A stretch of 64,000 bases of DNA from Paenibacillus pinistramenti (GTDB lineage Bacteria; Bacillota; Bacilli; Paenibacillales; Paenibacillaceae). The notes beneath the pieces were generated by a model. It saw only the letters and a program-made list of their open reading frames with translations, made no database searches and was not told the origin of the DNA. The position numbers and the translations under genes were made by a program. The DNA is taken from NCBI RefSeq assembly GCF_005869875.1, contig NZ_VAWG01000010.1, positions 62,001 through 126,000 of the forward strand. Direction: 5' to 3'. Shown here piece by piece: positions 61,914 to 64,000 of the stretch (position 1 is the stretch's first letter; every line of letters starts with the position of its first letter).

Positions 61914-62720
61914 CTAATGTTTTGACCGGAGATACTGCTCCGGGGTCTGGCCGATCACAGCCTTGAAATCCTTGCTGAAATGCGCCTGGTCGTGGTAGCC
62001 GAGATCCATGGAGAGCTCCAGTAAATTGCGGATCCGGCCCTTGTCCATCGCTTCGGCTGCATTCTGCAGGCGGTAGAGCCGGATAACCGTTTTGGGGCTG
62101 AGTCCGACATACTGCCCGAACAGCCGCTGCAGGGTGCGGATGCTGCAGCCGAAGACCGAGCACAGCTGCTCGACTCTGGACAGCTCCTGGTGCGAAGCGA
62201 TATAGACGACGATGCCGGCCATCTCCTCGGCTTGCGGGTCCCGGGGCGGAAGCACGGCTTCAAACAGCCGGTCCGCAGCTGCGGCTTTCTCCTGATCCGT
62301 CTGCCCGGGGCTGAGCAGATGCTGCTCCAGCGCCGGCCCGTCCACGCCAAGGATGGACAAGGGCGGAAGCGGCTGGCCCTGCAGCTCCGAGACGGCATGC
62401 CGTAGAAACGGGTGGAAGCCTCCGGGATGGAACTTGGCGCCGAACACCAGCCCGCGGCCTGCAAGCCGGTGGGCGTGTTTTTCCGCTGCAGGGGCGTAGA
62501 ACAGGCTCCTCCCCGGCTGCACAACGAGGTTCACGCAGGGGTTTGGCACCACGCCCTGGTCATAGGGGGCCTGTCCGTTCAGATCCCATTCCGTAATCCA
62601 GTAATGCTTGATAAAAGGCTTTAACGCCTCCGCAGGCTGAATGCGGGTCAGCGTGAATTTCTTGCCTGCTTCCGTATGCCGGAGAATGCCCAGGGCCGGT
62701 TGAATCGGATTTTGACTCAT
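61914..62720 (-). CDS. AraC-family transcriptional regulator
   Basis: A 268-residue protein with an N-terminal sensor of the DUF6597 type (IKHYWITEWDLNGQAPYDQGVVPNPCVNLVV) and a C-terminal AraC double helix-turn-helix (VEQLCSVFGCSIRTLQRLFGQYVGLSPKTVIRLYRLQ, then LGYHDQAHFSKDFKAVIG). The ATG at 62720 follows GGAGG at 8 bases; the longer frame is not coding. It lacks the four-cysteine cluster of Ada/AdaA, so it is not an alkylation sensor of that type, although it heads an operon with an ATL gene. Confidence 0.9.
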   Translation of the reverse strand: MSQNPIQPALGILRHTEAGKKFTLTRIQPAEALKPFIKHYWITEWDLNGQAPYDQGVVPNPCVNLVVQPGRSLFYAPAAEKHAHRLAGRGLVFGAKFHPGGFHPFLRHAVSELQGQPLPPLSILGVDGPALEQHLLSPGQTDQEKAAAADRLFEAVLPPRDPQAEEMAGIVVYIASHQELSRVEQLCSVFGCSIRTLQRLFGQYVGLSPKTVIRLYRLQNAAEAMDKGRIRNLLELSMDLGYHDQAHFSKDFKAVIGQTPEQYLRSKH

Positions 62721-62835
62721 AATGTTTACCTCCGATAGATGGTCAGGAATGGGATGATGTCGCCTTTTTACAATACATGCCAGCGGTTTTGTTATTAAAA
62801 TCATACTATCACAAACTAACAAAGGAGCGATGGGC

Positions 62836-63285
62836 ATGGAACTGAAATATGAATTTTACATTGGGGCAGAGCCGGAGCAGGTTTGGCAGACGCTGGTTTC
62901 GCCTGAGGGCACGCGCAGCACCTTTTTTGGCACCGTTTTGCAATCGGAATTGACGCCGGGGGCTTCCTTTGAATATGTAGGGCCGGGCGGAGACGGGGAC
63001 AGCACCGTGCATGTGTACGGCACCATTCTGGAGGCAGAGCCGGGAAAAATCCTCAGCTACCTGGAGCATCCAGGCCCCTCTTACCGGGAAAATCACGCCG
63101 AGCTGGAGTCCCGGGTTACTTTTACAATAGAAAAAGCCGGCGGCTGCACCAAGCTGACGCTGGTGAATGACCAGTGGACGCCGGATCACCCGGCCCTGCA
63201 GAACACGGAAGGGCATTGGTGGATGATTCTGAGCAATATCAAGACCTACACGGAGACTGGAAAAACGCTCGATTTCGGCTGGTAA
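62836..63285 (+). CDS. SRPBCC/AHSA1-domain protein
   Basis: A 149-residue protein of the START-like Activator of Hsp90 ATPase homology 1 family (MELKYEFYIGAEPEQVWQTLVSPEGTRSTFFG ... WWMILSNIKTYTETGK). The ATG at 62836 is 8 bases after GGAG; an ATG two codons earlier is too close. Such proteins bind hydrophobic ligands; the role is unknown. It is divergent from the AraC gene, which could regulate it. Confidence 0.88.
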   Translation: MELKYEFYIGAEPEQVWQTLVSPEGTRSTFFGTVLQSELTPGASFEYVGPGGDGDSTVHVYGTILEAEPGKILSYLEHPGPSYRENHAELESRVTFTIEKAGGCTKLTLVNDQWTPDHPALQNTEGHWWMILSNIKTYTETGKTLDFGW

Positions 63286-63350
63286 GCCGCCGGGCGGAGT
63301 TCATGGACAGGGATAAACGGCGTCAAACCGCCGTCAGCCGGAAAAATAAG

Positions 63351-63385
63351 CAGCCCGATTCGCCACCAGGCGGTTCGGGCTTTTC
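63351..63385 (+). terminator. Terminator of the SRPBCC gene
   Basis: AGCCCGATTCGCC-ACCA-GGCGGTTCGGGCT followed by TTTC. Confidence 0.85.
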
Positions 63386-63389
63386 GTCC

Positions 63390-63452
63390 GTATTCTTCTA
63401 ATCTGTATTCTTCTAATCTGTATTCTTCTAATCTGAATTCTTCTAATCCGTC
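63390..63452. repeat. TATTCTTCTAATCTG tandem repeat, four units
   Basis: Three near-perfect 15-base units (TATTCTTCTAATCTG) and a fourth diverged one (AATTCTTCTAATCCG) follow the terminator. No spacers are present, so it is not a CRISPR array. Confidence 0.9.
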
Positions 63453-63561
63453 TCCTTCAAAATTGTTCACATTGAGTTCATGTAACTGATTTAAAATAAG
63501 CTTGCAGAAAGATGGGCTTGGTTTGAAAAATGGGTTTGGAACAAGGAAGGGGGATTTCAGT

Positions 63562-64000
63562 ATGACCCGTATTTTAATCGTTGATGACGATCCATATATT
63601 CAGGAGCTGATCAGCCACGTCCTGATTCAGGAGGGCTTTGAGATTTCTACGGCGGGTAACGGCCTGGAAGCGCTGGAGGTGCTGCAGGAGGTGAAGGCAG
63701 ACCTGGTCATCCTTGATGTGATGATGCCGGAAATGGACGGCTGGGAGCTGTGCCGGGAGCTGGAGGCCCATTACGATATGCCGCTGCTGATGCTGACGGC
63801 CAAGGGCGATACCGCCCAGAAGGTAAAAGGGTTTGAGCTGGGCACAGACGACTATATGGTCAAGCCGTTTGAAGCGCCCGAGCTGGCGGCCAGGGTCAAA
63901 GCGCTGCTGAAGCGCTACCGGATTGCGGCTTCGCAGCAGATTCAGCTGGGCGAGCTCATGCTCGACCGCAAAACGTATGAGTGCCGGGCTTTTGGCGAAG
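63562..64000 (+). CDS. OmpR-family response regulator (3' end outside window)
   Basis: AAGGAAGGGGG precedes the ATG. The visible 146 codons give a complete receiver domain (RILIVDDDPYIQELI, phospho-Asp in LVILDVMMPEMDGW, LTAKGD, DDYMVKPFE) and the beginning of a winged-helix output domain (IQLGELMLDRKTYECRAFGE). The RYRIAASQQIQLG linker resembles haem-sensing HssR-type regulators, but the DNA-binding part is cut off by the window edge. A sensor kinase gene probably follows. Confidence 0.93.
   Translation, partial: MTRILIVDDDPYIQELISHVLIQEGFEISTAGNGLEALEVLQEVKADLVILDVMMPEMDGWELCRELEAHYDMPLLMLTAKGDTAQKVKGFELGTDDYMVKPFEAPELAARVKALLKRYRIAASQQIQLGELMLDRKTYECRAFGE

Noticed and set aside
61914-62720. 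Ada/AdaA-type alkylation sensor
   Set aside because: The four-cysteine zinc site of the methylphosphotriester domain is absent; the N-terminal domain is of another type.

Overview
The window looks like a chromosomal segment of a Paenibacillus-type member of the Bacillota. Grounds: strong AGGAGG-type ribosome binding sites, TTG/GTG starts, T-box leaders, a FapR box, S-layer homology (SLH) anchored giant surface proteins, and a Pro-Pro endopeptidase beside a vWFA/MucBP/SLH protein, a pairing known from Paenibacillus alvei (PPEP-2/VMSP). Most genes are GC-rich; the Fic gene near 54 kb is visibly more AT-rich. No rRNA, tRNA, CRISPR array, phage or transposase gene was seen.

Layout. 0-4.4 kb: the 3' end of a GH3 beta-glucosidase; a tandem T-box leader driving a threonyl-tRNA synthetase that lacks the TGS domain and the editing histidines; a LysR regulator divergent from an MFS transporter. 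5.9-14.1 kb: a surface module. A 2152-residue vWFA-MucBP-SLH adhesin follows a cyclic-di-GMP-I riboswitch, and convergent to it is a secreted PPEP metalloprotease behind two tandem cyclic-di-GMP-I aptamers. The adhesin linker has two ALPPAP sites of the kind PPEP-2-like enzymes cut, just before the cell-wall anchor. 14.3-24.5 kb: an MMPL transporter with its TetR repressor, then a 2071-residue lamin-tail/metallophosphoesterase/SLH surface protein.

24.7-34.2 kb: a signalling block. It holds two paralogous 80-residue winged-helix proteins, an orphan CheB with a very long Ala/Pro/Gly linker, a degenerate receiver protein, uridine kinase, a KaiC-like ATPase, a PocR-like/GAF/LuxR regulator and an MHYT-GGDEF-EAL protein whose cyclic-di-GMP synthesis and hydrolysis motifs are both intact. 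That last protein could feed the riboswitch-controlled adhesin/protease pair. 34.3-38.1 kb: threonine-aldolase-like enzyme, M20 carbamoylase, MsrA, a small membrane protein.

38.5-48.7 kb: redox and aromatic metabolism. Two Rieske oxygenases without a reductase, a TetR repressor, two SDRs and a quinone reductase share palindromic sites; then a DHA2 exporter, an XRE-cupin regulator, and a DoxX/esterase/extradiol dioxygenase operon. 48.8-56 kb: isochorismatase-like hydrolase, FapR-box fabF divergent from an MmyB-like regulator, a crcB pair, an unrecognised duplicated beta-rich protein, Fic, and a quinone oxidoreductase. 56.2-64 kb: an AraC-ATL-SWIM-SNF2 gene string with overlapping ends, an SRPBCC protein, and the start of an OmpR-type response regulator.

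A recurrent oddity is that many stop codons are followed at once by short, locus-specific imperfect tandem repeats, some starting inside the stop codon.
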